Assembly: GCA_025058535.1 (NCBI GenBank)
Contig: JANXEL010000076.1
Coordinates: 1-32,079 of the forward strand
Direction: 5' to 3'
Source of the DNA: Ignisphaera sp.
GTDB lineage: Archaea; Thermoproteota; Thermoprotei_A; Sulfolobales; Ignisphaeraceae
Length of the DNA stretch: 32,079 bases
How positions within the stretch are numbered: position 1 is the stretch's first letter; every line of letters starts with the position of its first letter. Under the pieces are notes generated by a model. The model was not told where the DNA came from. It did no database searches and saw only the letters and a list, made by a program, of their open reading frames with translations. This document shows, in pieces, positions 7,665 through 16,362 of this stretch. Position numbers and translations under genes: made by a program.

Positions 7665-8456
7665 TTAGAGAATCTCGCTAGGCTCCTCAGTATAAAAATC
7701 TTCTCCACCTATCAATACCTGCTGGATCAGCGCATAGAGCTCATCCATACCTTGCCCAGTGATGGAAGAGGTAGCCACAAAACCACCGATACTTAGTCTT
7801 GCCATAATATCCTCAAATGCGGTTATTACATCACTATATTGTGTTACAAATACTGCATCCTCTCTTCTAATATCTTTGAAGATCTCCATAGGATCTTCAA
7901 TCCACCGGATCACCTCATCGTGCCTTTCTTTAGGAAGCAGATCAGTTTTTGTTATAGTGATGATCTGGGGGAGTTTGTGTGCTATCGATGCTGCCAGTGC
8001 GAGCATGATGAGTGATAGAAAAGTTGATGGCTTTGTCAAAATGGTTGACTCGATTAAGAATAGCGCTACAGATTTATCGCTTAGAGCGAGAGATGACATT
8101 ATTGCTGGCCCTGCTGATCTGAATGCAAAAAGCTCCATTTGCCCAGGGGTATCTACTATAACGTAGTTCGCCTTTAGCTCATCTACTTCATTCCTAAGAT
8201 TCTCGACAAAATTAATTGAGAGATCGATAGCAGCTATCAGCGCTCCATTAGGGCCTAGGTTGTACTTCCTAATAACCTCATCAACTGTGATGTAGTCTCG
8301 TATATCTACATCTGGTGCGTAGGGAAGCCAAGATACAGCAGGGTCGAGGTTTACTATACCTACCTCCATTCTGCGTTCAATCAGCCAGTTTGCAAGTGAG
8401 TACGTTAAGTAGCTTTTCCCAGAACCTGCTGGACCCAGTACGAATACAAAGTACAC
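7665..8456 (-). CDS. GPN-loop GTPase
   Basis: A 263-residue P-loop GTPase of the GPN/XAB1 family, the archaeal homologue of GPN1-3, which in eukaryotes help assemble and import RNA polymerase II; the archaeal role is unsettled. Seen: P-loop GPAGSGKS at 8-15, the Gly-Pro-Asn insertion (NLGPNGALIAA) with GPN at 68-70, DTPGQMELF (G3) and TKTD (G4). GTG 8456 is chosen because GGTGTGAT lies just before it, overlapping the stop codon of the upstream radical SAM gene, and because MYFVFVLGPAGSGKS is the usual family beginning; a TTG at 8501 would add 15 residues and overlap the upstream gene. Confidence 0.94.
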   Translation of the reverse strand: MYFVFVLGPAGSGKSYLTYSLANWLIERRMEVGIVNLDPAVSWLPYAPDVDIRDYITVDEVIRKYNLGPNGALIAAIDLSINFVENLRNEVDELKANYVIVDTPGQMELFAFRSAGPAIMSSLALSDKSVALFLIESTILTKPSTFLSLIMLALAASIAHKLPQIITITKTDLLPKERHDEVIRWIEDPMEIFKDIRREDAVFVTQYSDVITAFEDIMARLSIGGFVATSSITGQGMDELYALIQQVLIGGEDFYTEEPSEIL

Positions 8457-8466
8457 TGTATCACAC

Positions 8467-9303
8467 CTATACAAGTGGTATATCCACTGGGAGCTTAACA
8501 AACTTCTTAGTTCTGGTGTCAGCTAACTTATATCCGCAAACTCTGCATCTCCCTCGATCATCAATGTTCACCTTATATGCTACACCATCCCTTCTAATGA
8601 CCACCATGCTCCTGCACACCGGGCACAGCGTTGAAGCAATCTCAATTACATCAGCCGTTGGCGCCTGAATCAATGGGTACTCTCTCCTCAGCCCAGCCAT
8701 CAGAGCATCGTGAGCAGAGCCGTATCTACCATCAGCGAGAACTGTATTTATTGGGATGCTGTGATTCTTTACGCTACTGATGAGCCCTACGATCACTCCA
8801 CTTAGATCTCTATGTGTTTCAGCAACAGCCAAAATTTCAATATGCTTAGATCTGATCTCCAATCTATCTAGCATGTACAGTAGTGATGAAACTTGTGCAT
8901 CAATTTCTCTACTTGATACAACTTCAAACACCACAACATCAACATAATCGATAATTGTGTAGAAACTGTGGCTATCTTTAGCAATAAGCGGGTTTGCCTT
9001 CACACCAATGGCTGCAGCAGTCCCACTCTCAATTCTCTCCACGATACTGCGATCTACATAGGTGTAGGGCTCTGCGCCATGGAGAAATATGAGGTCGGCT
9101 CTGTATTCGTTGGCCCAGCCAATAATGCTTTGAGGGTTAAGCGGTATTAGTCTTGCACTCTTGCTAGTGATGTTCGACTCCCATGGACACCAGCTACAGT
9201 TGATTGGACACTCAATAAAATTCATAACTATGGATAGACCACCTATGCAGTATAGTGAGAGAGGAATCTTTCCAGTATTTGTCAATCTAATTGATGATAA
9301 CAT
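8467..9303 (-). CDS. Radical SAM protein with C-terminal zinc ribbon (PflA-like)
   Basis: It has the radical SAM cluster motif CX3CX2C (Cys32, Cys36, Cys39 in CPINCSWC), resembling pyruvate-formate-lyase-activating-enzyme relatives, then a shortened barrel of about 190 residues (LIFLHGAEPYTY, AIGVKANPLI, DYVDVVVFEV). The C-terminus carries two CxxC knuckles (CPVC about 229-232 and CRVC about 257-260), a rubredoxin-like zinc ribbon. Its substrate is unknown. It heads a tight operon with the GPN GTPase (10-nt gap) and the coiled-coil protein, which suggests a conserved partnership. ATG 9303 lies 20-26 nt from a TATA element shared with the divergent prs gene, so the transcript is probably leaderless. 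Confidence 0.86.
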   Translation of the reverse strand: MLSSIRLTNTGKIPLSLYCIGGLSIVMNFIECPINCSWCPWESNITSKSARLIPLNPQSIIGWANEYRADLIFLHGAEPYTYVDRSIVERIESGTAAAIGVKANPLIAKDSHSFYTIIDYVDVVVFEVVSSREIDAQVSSLLYMLDRLEIRSKHIEILAVAETHRDLSGVIVGLISSVKNHSIPINTVLADGRYGSAHDALMAGLRREYPLIQAPTADVIEIASTLCPVCRSMVVIRRDGVAYKVNIDDRGRCRVCGYKLADTRTKKFVKLPVDIPLV

Positions 9304-9315
9304 TTAAAGTCCCGT

Positions 9316-9332
9316 ACCTATTTAAATTAGGT
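9316..9332. promoter_or_regulatory. Palindromic bidirectional TATA element (radical SAM / prs)
   Basis: ACCTA-TTTAAAT-TAGGT has perfect 5-bp arms around a TATA core. It is the only good box in the short gap and is suitably placed for both divergent genes: 9303 on the minus strand at leaderless distance, and the plus strand with a TSS near 9350. Confidence 0.5.
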
Positions 9333-9382
9333 GTCAGATTGACTGCTAGATGCTTGCATATCAATACTGTACAGTGATAGAT

Positions 9383-10276
9383 ATGATCTTTATATACCTT
9401 TCAGGAACGCCAAATTCACTAGCTAAAGGTTTTGAGGAGAAGTGCGGCTGGAAGGTGCTCAGACCTATTAATAAGGTCTTTCCAGACGGTGAACAGTACA
9501 TTAGGTTGCCTGAGGCCATAGCTGGTAATGTAGCTATAATTCAATCGTTATATCCAGAGCAAGATAGAAAAATTGTTGAACTCTACCTAGCGGTAGAGGC
9601 TGTCAGTGGCAGAGGTGCTAGGACCAAATTTCTAATACTGCCGTACACTGCCTACACTAGGCAGGACAAGAGATTCTTAGAGGGGGAGCCGGTAAGCACC
9701 AAGGCCGTATATCAGAATCTCAGATTGTTTGAAATAGATACTATTGTTGCTGTTGATGTGCATTCTATTCAGTCACTAACGTCACTAGGATTTAAAGTGC
9801 ACAACATCTTACCTCATTCACACCTGCTCAACGCTGCTGGCGAGAAGGTAGATCTCGTCTTAGCACCTGATAGAGGAGCTCTTCCTAGAGCTATGGAGGT
9901 CGCAAAGACCTTCAATGTGCCATGCGACTACATAGAGAAGTTTAGAGATAGAGTAACAGGCGAGATAAGAATAGATCGGAAGGAGCTCAACGTTAGTGGA
10001 ATGTCTGTAGCTATAGTTGATGATATTATAAGCACTGGGGGAACCATAGCTAAGGCTGCCCACGCGCTGTACAATGCGGGAGCCAAGAGTGTGATAGCCG
10101 TTGTATCACACTCACTACTCTCGCTTGAATCCATAGACGCTCTGTCCTCATCAAACATTAGCAAGCTAGTTACAGCGAACACCGTCTCAATGCCTAATAA
10201 TCTTCCTAAATGGATTCAGGTAGTGGATGTAAGCAGCCTTATATGTAGTGAAATCAGCAAATGGGTCAGCTACTGA
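9383..10276 (+). CDS. prs: Ribose-phosphate diphosphokinase (PRPP synthetase)
   Basis: It makes phosphoribosyl diphosphate from ribose 5-phosphate and ATP for nucleotide, histidine and tryptophan synthesis. Seen: NKVFPDGEQYIRLP, YTAYTRQDKRFLEGEPVS (ATP/ribose-binding loop), VDVHSIQSL, LAPDRGALPRA, and the PRPP loop VAIVDDIISTGGTIAKAA. ATG 9383 is chosen because MIFIYLSGTPNSLA is the normal family N-terminus and GTGAT precedes it; ATG 9350 is in frame, lies at leaderless distance from the upstream TATA box, and would add 11 residues. It is first of three plus-strand genes with trm and rnz, the next beginning 3 nt after its stop. Confidence 0.95.
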   Translation: MIFIYLSGTPNSLAKGFEEKCGWKVLRPINKVFPDGEQYIRLPEAIAGNVAIIQSLYPEQDRKIVELYLAVEAVSGRGARTKFLILPYTAYTRQDKRFLEGEPVSTKAVYQNLRLFEIDTIVAVDVHSIQSLTSLGFKVHNILPHSHLLNAAGEKVDLVLAPDRGALPRAMEVAKTFNVPCDYIEKFRDRVTGEIRIDRKELNVSGMSVAIVDDIISTGGTIAKAAHALYNAGAKSVIAVVSHSLLSLESIDALSSSNISKLVTANTVSMPNNLPKWIQVVDVSSLICSEISKWVSY

Positions 10277-10278
10277 CT

Positions 10279-11292
10279 ATGTACATTGCAAGACTATCAA
10301 ACGAGCTGCTATCGCTAGCCGTCTCAGAATTCTTCTCTATAATGGAAGCGGAGGGCGCTGCCTATAAAGTATTTAAAAGAATTGATGAATTTCTCCTCTT
10401 TACATCTAACGATGAATTAATCGAACTGCTAGCCTCACGCTCAGCACTACTGACTGAGCTGGGCAAGGTGTTAGACATTGCAGCGGAGGATGACAATCTG
10501 TATAGCGTTGTAATGAGTTACATAGATGGTAGCAGAAATGGACATACCTGCGTAGATGTAGACTCCATCAGAGGGTTTGGAAGAAAGAGGGCGTCTGATC
10601 TTCAAATGCTGCTCTCCACCATGGGGATTAGATGGAGAGGGTGTAAAAGTAGGATTAGGATTGCATTGGTAGCGGGTCTGGCGATCATATACGAGGTGCT
10701 GTATAGAAGGAGAGAGGCGAAATTCCATGATCGTGAGCCCCACCGCAGACCTTGCTATAGACCTGGCACCATGAAGCCCACACTAGCTAGAACGCTGGTG
10801 AATATTGCTAAGGTCAGCAGCAGGAAAAGAAGCCATTTACTAGATCCATTCTGTGGTGTAGGAGGTATAGCGTTAGAAGCGTGCAACATGGGTCTTCAAG
10901 TAACGTGTGCAGATATTGATGGGAAAATGGTGGAATGTGCTAGGGTTAATGGTGCAGCCTATGGTTGCAAAAACACAATGGAGTTTATCGAGGCAGACTC
11001 GCTGTACAGCATATTCAGGGGTAGATTCTTTGATGCTGTGGTTACCGATCCACCATACGGTATCCAGAGTACACCCCGCTCGCAGTCCCTCTCAAGCCTG
11101 ATGGAGGGATTCATCCGCAACTCTTATGAAGTGGTTAAGAGGGGTGGTCATATGGTGTTTGCCATACCCATGCATCTTGAAGATCATACTGACAGTGTAA
11201 TAGATAGCTTAGGTGCTAGTATTCTGGAGAAGCATTTGAATAGAGTTCACGGTTCACTTACAAGGGTAATATATGTTGTTAAGGTGTTGTAG
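10279..11292 (+). CDS. Trm11/TrmG10-type tRNA (guanine-N2)-methyltransferase
   Basis: A 337-residue protein with an N-terminal THUMP-like RNA-binding region (MYIARLSNELLSLAVSEF is the usual opening of this family) and a C-terminal Rossmann SAM domain. Seen: HRRPCYRPGTMKPTLARTL, motif I LLDPFCGVGGIALEA, CADIDGKMVECARVN, and the amino-methylating motif DPPYG. Archaeal relatives make m2G/m22G at position 10 of tRNA; that target is inferred. I chose ATG 10279, 3 nt after the prs stop; an ATG at 10261 would overlap prs by 16 nt. The next gene, RNase Z, begins directly at its stop codon (TAGATG), so the two tRNA-processing genes are translationally coupled. Confidence 0.92.
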   Translation: MYIARLSNELLSLAVSEFFSIMEAEGAAYKVFKRIDEFLLFTSNDELIELLASRSALLTELGKVLDIAAEDDNLYSVVMSYIDGSRNGHTCVDVDSIRGFGRKRASDLQMLLSTMGIRWRGCKSRIRIALVAGLAIIYEVLYRRREAKFHDREPHRRPCYRPGTMKPTLARTLVNIAKVSSRKRSHLLDPFCGVGGIALEACNMGLQVTCADIDGKMVECARVNGAAYGCKNTMEFIEADSLYSIFRGRFFDAVVTDPPYGIQSTPRSQSLSSLMEGFIRNSYEVVKRGGHMVFAIPMHLEDHTDSVIDSLGASILEKHLNRVHGSLTRVIYVVKVL

Positions 11293-12171
11293 ATGAAGCC
11301 CCAAATAGTATTTATTGGCACGTCGGCATCAATGCCTACACATCTAAGATCTTCACCAGCCGTACTCGTATGCAGCTTTAGAACGTGTATACTACTAGAC
11401 GTTGGTGAAGCGGCTCAAGTAAATCTTGGAAGGGTGGGTATAGACCTGCTAAAGATAGGTATAATAGGAGTAACGCACATGCATGGAGATCACTACTATG
11501 GTTTAGTGCCCCTTATAGATACGGTGAGGATGAGGGTTTCTTCACAGGATGCACGGAATCAGCACACAATCAGAATACTAGGGCCTAAGGATCTGTGTTT
11601 GCTGTTCAACAAATCCTCTGTTTATGAGGGTGGAGAGGAATATTGCTACAACACGGCTGGAGGATGTTTGGTTAAAACTGAGTGCATTGATGCTAAAGCC
11701 CTGTCTAGTGGTAGGGATTCCGTCCGGACATTCAATGGTGAAATCACCGTTGCACCTGTAGCTGTGAGTCACGGTGATATTGAATCCTATGGATATATCG
11801 CTAGGGTGAAGGTGTGTGAAAAAGCAGAGAATTACATAACGGTATTCTATTCTGGTGATGGTATCTGTGACGGTGAGTGTATCGATGTATTAAGGGGGTT
11901 TAGCCCTTGTGTGGTGATCCACGAGGCTACATTTATAGATTATGAGAGTGATAGGAGTAAGGCTAGACAGACCTTTCACGCTACGGTAGGCGATGCAGCA
12001 CTTTTAGCCCAATCTGTAGCCGCCAAAATTCTCGTAATTACACATGTGAGTCCGCGGTACAGAGCTGACTGGATTAAAGATTATTTTTCACGCGCTCGAA
12101 GGGTATTTAGCGGTGATGTTGCTATTGCAGAGGATCTATCTGTGCTTCCACTAGACTTAATTTCCTGCTAA
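11293..12171 (+). CDS. rnz: Ribonuclease Z (tRNA 3'-end endonuclease)
   Basis: It cuts the 3' trailer from tRNA precursors. It is a 292-residue metallo-beta-lactamase-fold protein of normal archaeal length. Seen: IVFIGTSASMPTHLRSSPAVLV, LLDVGEAAQVNLGR, the zinc motif THMHGDHYYGL (HxHxDH), AVSHGDIESYGYI, FYSGDG, HEATF and VITHVSPRY, i.e. the full set of metal ligands plus the flexible exosite insert region. The neighbouring Trm gene directly upstream and the tRNAs in the window fit its role. Three tRNAs here encode CCA, so for those it must cut after CCA or another route must be used. It converges with the UPF0201 gene, overlapping by 4 nt at the stops. Confidence 0.95.
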   Translation: MKPQIVFIGTSASMPTHLRSSPAVLVCSFRTCILLDVGEAAQVNLGRVGIDLLKIGIIGVTHMHGDHYYGLVPLIDTVRMRVSSQDARNQHTIRILGPKDLCLLFNKSSVYEGGEEYCYNTAGGCLVKTECIDAKALSSGRDSVRTFNGEITVAPVAVSHGDIESYGYIARVKVCEKAENYITVFYSGDGICDGECIDVLRGFSPCVVIHEATFIDYESDRSKARQTFHATVGDAALLAQSVAAKILVITHVSPRYRADWIKDYFSRARRVFSGDVAIAEDLSVLPLDLISC

Positions 12172-12608
12172 ACATCTTCTGGAGGTGCCGTCTCCCACAG
12201 AGGCTTACCATGTGATGTTCTAGGTGCCAACCAATCGACTATAGCATTTATTTTCTTACTGGTGATCATTATGGTTATAGCCCCTAGAGGGCTTTCGTTA
12301 TCGTTCTCGACGAAGTTTATTACCCCTTGAAACGCTGCCTGCTTATTTAGCTTGAATTCTATTGTGTTGTTCGATAGACTCCTTAGCATAACGCTTCTCG
12401 CTGTATCGAGTATCCTCTGTCTCCTTAATATATCGTGGAGCTTCCTCAAGGCGTCCAAATCGTTCTCTTCACATAAAATCATCTTTCTTCCTCTACCTAC
12501 ATCTTCCACCCTTATATTCTCGGCGTCGAGTATATTCTTCAAAGCCTTTAATACTCTATCCAGGTCTTCAGTAGGTCTGACCTCAACCTCAGCCCTTATA
12601 TACACCAC
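12168..12608 (-). CDS. UPF0201 family protein (COG1325)
   Basis: A 146-residue member of UPF0201, an archaeal family of small alpha/beta proteins thought to bind RNA. Seen: AEVEVRPTEDLDRVLKAL, RRQRILDTARSVMLRS, FKLNKQAAFQG, ESPLGAITI and the family signature IDWLAPRT, here VDWLAPRT. Its first 13 nt overlap the end of the UPF0200 kinase-like gene, so the two are co-translated; some archaea carry the two as one fused protein. Precise biochemical function unknown. Confidence 0.88.
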   Translation of the reverse strand: MVYIRAEVEVRPTEDLDRVLKALKNILDAENIRVEDVGRGRKMILCEENDLDALRKLHDILRRQRILDTARSVMLRSLSNNTIEFKLNKQAAFQGVINFVENDNESPLGAITIMITSKKINAIVDWLAPRTSHGKPLWETAPPEDV

Positions 12609-13171
12609 TGTGTATACACCTTAGAGAGCACGGTTTTTACGCTACTTATAAACTCCTCATACGAACCTTCGTTAACTATCACCATGTCCGCCAGCGCTAC
12701 GACGTTCCCCAATCCCCAGGAGAGCTCCTCTAGATCTCGTTTCTTAAACTCTTCCCATGTTCTGGGGTCCCCTGGCCTTCCCCTACAGACAAGCCTTTGG
12801 AATCTTAATTTTGGGGGTGCGTAAACAGCTAGCACAATTATCTCAGCATCGATAATCCCCCTAAGGTACTCTAACTCATCTAAACTTCTAACACCATCTA
12901 CTACAACAATGCAGTGTGTTGTAAGGGCCTCCCTTATCCTTGGGGCAGCCAACTTCATTATTGCATCATTTCCAAGGATCTCTCTAAGCTGTTTGGCTAT
13001 CCTCAATAGGTTCTCTAGGTTCTGCTCAAGACCCCTTCTTGCTACCTCTTCCCTCACCATATCACCCAGATTTATAACCTGTATGCCCAACTCTCTGGCA
13101 ATGGCTGAGAATGTCGATTTTCCGGAGCCGGGCATACCTACTACAATTATTGCTACTCTCCTGCCAACCAT
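12596..13171 (-). CDS. UPF0200 family nucleotide kinase-like ATPase
   Basis: A 191-residue P-loop protein related to adenylate and dephospho-CoA kinases. Seen: Walker A VVGMPGSGKSTFS, the NMP-binding-like VINLGDMVREEVARRGLEQN, VVVDGVRSLDELEYLR, and a lid-like RGRPGDPRTWEEFKKRDLEEL. These define the archaeal UPF0200 family. Its phosphate acceptor is unknown. It is transcribed divergently from ahcY, with TATA-like AATAAAAATTTAGG in the shared gap. ATG 13171 has AGGTTG before it. The 3' end overlaps UPF0201. Confidence 0.88.
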   Translation of the reverse strand: MVGRRVAIIVVGMPGSGKSTFSAIARELGIQVINLGDMVREEVARRGLEQNLENLLRIAKQLREILGNDAIMKLAAPRIREALTTHCIVVVDGVRSLDELEYLRGIIDAEIIVLAVYAPPKLRFQRLVCRGRPGDPRTWEEFKKRDLEELSWGLGNVVALADMVIVNEGSYEEFISSVKTVLSKVYTQWCI

Positions 13172-13229
13172 ATTCGCAACCTAGCCCTAGGTTGAGGAGT
13201 TAGGCGCGTATTTCTAATCTAGATTCCTC

Positions 13230-13245
13230 CTAAATTTTTATTAGC
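13230..13245. promoter_or_regulatory. Shared AT-rich promoter region, UPF0200 / ahcY
   Basis: CTAAATTTTTATTAGC lies about 47 nt before ahcY and about 65 nt before the UPF0200 start; the AT core can serve as a TATA box on either strand. The ahcY leader then carries GGTGGTG 8 nt before ATG. Confidence 0.4.
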
Positions 13246-13284
13246 TAGCTCCATCCCACAGAAGGTTAATGGTGGTGTGCGGCT

Positions 13285-14532
13285 ATGGAGTTCAAGGTTA
13301 AAGATGTAACGTTAGCTAGTAAGGGGAACATCCAGATAGAATGGGCTAGCAGGTATATGCCGGTTGTAAACATGATTAATAGTGAGTTTGAGAAATCTAA
13401 ACCCCTTCGCGGTGTAAGAATTGCCGCTGTACTACATGTGACTAAGGAGACGGCGGTGCTCATAAAAACGCTGATGCGTGGTGGTGCAGAGGTATGGCTA
13501 GCTGCAAGTAATCCTATGTCAACACAAGATGATGTAGCGGCAGCGCTTGCAGTAGACGGTGTGCATGTATTTGCATGGAGAGGTGAAACACAGGAGGAGT
13601 ACTTCTGGGCTATTAAAAGAGTTGCAGAGTGTGAACCGCATATAGCTATAGATGATGGTGGTGATCTGCACGTACACATAAATACACAGAAGGCGGATAT
13701 TGCTGCAAGAATGTACGGTGGTACTGAAGAGACTACAACTGGAGTATTGAGACTGAAGGTTATGGAGAGGGAGGGTATTTTAAACTACCCTGTTATAGCT
13801 GTAAACAATGCATTAACGAAGTACCTATTTGATAACAGGTACGGAACTGGACAGAGCACTGTGGATGGTATTCTACGAGCAACTAATATGCTGCTAGCTG
13901 GCAGAAATGTTGTGGTTGCTGGGTATGGGTGGGTTGGTAGAGGTATAGCTTGGAGGGTTAGGGGAATGGGCGCACGTGTGATCGTAACAGAGGTAAATCC
14001 CATCAGAGCTCTTGAGGCCGCGATGGATGGATTTGATGTTATGAAAATGGATAGAGCAGTCGAAATAGGCGACATATTCATAACAGCCACAGGTAATATC
14101 GATGTCATAACAAAGAATCATTTTCTGGAAATGAAAGATGGTGCTATTCTAGCCAACTCTGGACACTTCGATGTCGAGGTTAGCGTAAAGGATCTAGAGA
14201 GCCTAGCTATATCTAAGAGAGAATTGAGAGAGTGTGTAACTGAATACACTTTACCAAATGGTAGAAGACTGTACCTACTTGGAAAAGGTCGGCTGGTAAA
14301 TCTAGTATGTGCCGAGGGGCACCCGAGTGAGGTCATGGATCTGAGCTTTGCAAATCAAGCGCTGTCAGTAAGATATATCGTGGAGAAACATGGTGATCTA
14401 GAAAAGAAGGTGTATGACGTACCTAGGGAGTTGGATATGAAGGTTGCAGAGCTGAAGCTCAGATCAATGGGTATAGAGATAGATGTGCTTACAGAGAACC
14501 AAAAGAAGTACATAGAAAGCTGGAGTCTATAG
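13285..14532 (+). CDS. ahcY: S-adenosyl-L-homocysteine hydrolase
   Basis: It reversibly splits S-adenosylhomocysteine, the inhibitory product of SAM-dependent methyltransferases, into adenosine and homocysteine using tightly bound NAD. At 415 residues it has the usual archaeal length. Seen: [79 protein letters not shown] (substrate residues), the NAD loop [11 protein letters not shown], and [16 protein letters not shown] before ATG 13285 is a strong SD. It is a single-gene unit that supports tRNA methylation (such as the Trm gene here) and other methylations. Confidence 0.97.
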   Translation: MEFKVKDVTLASKGNIQIEWASRYMPVVNMINSEFEKSKPLRGVRIAAVLHVTKETAVLIKTLMRGGAEVWLAASNPMSTQDDVAAALAVDGVHVFAWRGETQEEYFWAIKRVAECEPHIAIDDGGDLHVHINTQKADIAARMYGGTEETTTGVLRLKVMEREGILNYPVIAVNNALTKYLFDNRYGTGQSTVDGILRATNMLLAGRNVVVAGYGWVGRGIAWRVRGMGARVIVTEVNPIRALEAAMDGFDVMKMDRAVEIGDIFITATGNIDVITKNHFLEMKDGAILANSGHFDVEVSVKDLESLAISKRELRECVTEYTLPNGRRLYLLGKGRLVNLVCAEGHPSEVMDLSFANQALSVRYIVEKHGDLEKKVYDVPRELDMKVAELKLRSMGIEIDVLTENQKKYIESWSL

Positions 14533-14571
14533 CAAGGCCTCCATAACAGGTCAGTGCACAGTAGTTGAAAT

Positions 14572-15189
14572 CTACTGCAGGTGCCTTCCATACATCACAA
14601 CCCTTCCTAATAGCGATGCTAAGCGATCCGCCATTCTAAGAGGATACGGCTCTACAAATACCCTTCTAGCCCTCTCTAAGTGGTTTAGAGTTTCTGTTGC
14701 CGAAAGACCTAAGACGTACAATCTTATCTTCGTATTACCCACCCTTATCTCAAAACTATTTCCATACACATGCTCGATAACCTCATACCTATATGAGTAG
14801 TCGCTAAAGTGGGTCTTAAGTGCATTGAATATTTTAGTGAGATCGAGTTGGTGTCTAAACACTACAGCTAGTGGCACACCGAGTACGCTATACACCCTCC
14901 TTGGATCTATAACGTTGAAACCTGCGCATGTGACGCCATCAAGAAATGTTAACCGGATATTATGTAAAGCGGTTGACCTTGCAATAATTCTAATTGCTGA
15001 CGGTGTACCGTCGAGCCCATCTACAGATACTCTATCTATGAATATATCTGCAAATCTCCCTCCACACATCACAACTCCAACTAGAACAGTCTCGCCACCT
15101 TTGCTCGATTTCTTGAGGCCGACATCAAAATAACCATCATCTATCCCTAGGTAGCAGAGATTCGATGTAGCTATCTCCATGGAGTGCAT
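14572..15189 (-). CDS. DUF99 (UPF0215) family protein, endonuclease V-like fold
   Basis: A 205-residue DUF99/COG1628 protein. Seen: LGIDDGYFD near the N-terminus, ETVLVGVVMCGGRFADIFIDRVSVDGLDGTPS, FLDGVTCAGFNVIDPRRVYSVLGVPLAVVFR. The paired acidic residues match the endonuclease V-related fold, but nuclease activity has not been shown as far as I know. ATG 15189 is chosen because GGTG lies 4 nt upstream; ATG 15180 is possible. Either start overlaps the end of orc1 by more than 40 nt, and the conserved IDDG falls in the overlap, so the overlap is real and the two genes form an operon. A DNA-repair or replication link is only suggested by that. Confidence 0.86.
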   Translation of the reverse strand: MHSMEIATSNLCYLGIDDGYFDVGLKKSSKGGETVLVGVVMCGGRFADIFIDRVSVDGLDGTPSAIRIIARSTALHNIRLTFLDGVTCAGFNVIDPRRVYSVLGVPLAVVFRHQLDLTKIFNALKTHFSDYSYRYEVIEHVYGNSFEIRVGNTKIRLYVLGLSATETLNHLERARRVFVEPYPLRMADRLASLLGRVVMYGRHLQ

Positions 15190-16351
15190 TTAGCACCACA
15201 TCTTCCGGTATTGCAAGAGATATCATCCTGGTCTTACCATATCTTCCACGACTTATTAGCCTAGCTGTTATTATCCCAACCATATCGAGCTCGCTAATTA
15301 TATCGCTAACTCTTCTCTGCGTTACACTTTCAATGCCTATCTTCATACACAGAGTTCTATAATGGATGTACACCTCCCCCGTTGTCGTTTTTACGTTGTT
15401 CCGTGTAAGATTGTATATAGCTAGCAGTACCAGCTTGCTGTGGAGGGGCATTGTCGATATTAGCTCACCAACCCTATCTCTCTCTATCTCCCTTAGCGCT
15501 ATGTAGACGTGCTGTGTAGAGATCACCTCTGCCCCCTCCCTCTCTGCGATCTCTCCTGCAACTCTTAGAAGATCTAGAGCTCTTCTTGCATCACCATGCT
15601 CACGGGCCGCCAGACTTGCGCATAAGCTTATCACCGCATCATTTATAGCTTTTGGATTGAATGCTATTCTGGCTCTCCTCCTAAGGATGTCCTCAAGCTG
15701 GATTGCATTGTATGGGGGAAACACTATTTCTATCTCACCAAGGCTGCTCCTCACCCGTGGATCTAAATCCTCAATGAGCTTTAAATCGTTTGTTATGCCA
15801 ATTATGGAGATTCTTGAATGCAAAAGCTCATCGCTACTCCTGGAGAGCCTGTACAGAAGTTCATCGCCCTGCTTCTTAATTAGAAAGTCTATCTCATCCA
15901 GTACGGTTATCATTATGGAGCCTCTAGAGTCTAGAATCTTAAGAAACCTCCTATACGCTTCTGCTGTCGATATACCTGTAAATGGAAGCTTCAATCCTAT
16001 ACACTCACCGAGTCTCACTATAACACGGTATGTGGTATCCTCCTGCCTAGTATTTATGTAGCATGGAACTATGTCAGAGCCTACTTCAATAGCCTTACCG
16101 TGAAGTCTCTTCAAAACATACTTTGTTACAGCTGTTTTACCAGTACCAGTTAGCCCGTATATAAAAATGTTACTGGGTTTCGACCCCCTCAGTGCAGGGG
16201 CTAAAATAGCTCCTAGTTTAGAGACTTGATCCTCTCTGTGGGGTAATTCATCAGGTATGTATTCAGGCCTTAAAACATCCCTGTTGATAAAGATCATAGA
16301 CTTCAAAGCACTGTTGAATACTTCCTCCAGCTCATCGCTACGTACCATCAT
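15137..16351 (-). CDS. orc1/cdc6: Orc1/Cdc6 replication initiator
   Basis: A 404-residue AAA+ initiator that binds archaeal origins and loads MCM. Seen: VFNSALKSMIFINRDVLRPEYIPDELPHRE, Walker A GLTGTGKT at 66-73, YINTRQEDTTYRVIVRL, Walker B ITVLDEIDFL, sensor 1 IIGITND, ARRALDLLRVAGEIAE (sensor 2), and a C-terminal winged helix. The PDELPHRE and APALRGSKPSNIFIYG wording is close to the Orc1-1 type. ATG 16351 (or 16348) is chosen; the frame upstream runs into the tRNA-Ala complement. A TATA box at 16403-16410 and an inverted repeat at 16363-16379 precede it. DUF99 overlaps its 3' end. Confidence 0.95.
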   Translation of the reverse strand: MMVRSDELEEVFNSALKSMIFINRDVLRPEYIPDELPHREDQVSKLGAILAPALRGSKPSNIFIYGLTGTGKTAVTKYVLKRLHGKAIEVGSDIVPCYINTRQEDTTYRVIVRLGECIGLKLPFTGISTAEAYRRFLKILDSRGSIMITVLDEIDFLIKKQGDELLYRLSRSSDELLHSRISIIGITNDLKLIEDLDPRVRSSLGEIEIVFPPYNAIQLEDILRRRARIAFNPKAINDAVISLCASLAAREHGDARRALDLLRVAGEIAEREGAEVISTQHVYIALREIERDRVGELISTMPLHSKLVLLAIYNLTRNNVKTTTGEVYIHYRTLCMKIGIESVTQRRVSDIISELDMVGIITARLISRGRYGKTRMISLAIPEDVVLNALHGDSYIESLLPRDR

Positions 16352-16362
16352 TCTGAATCCCA

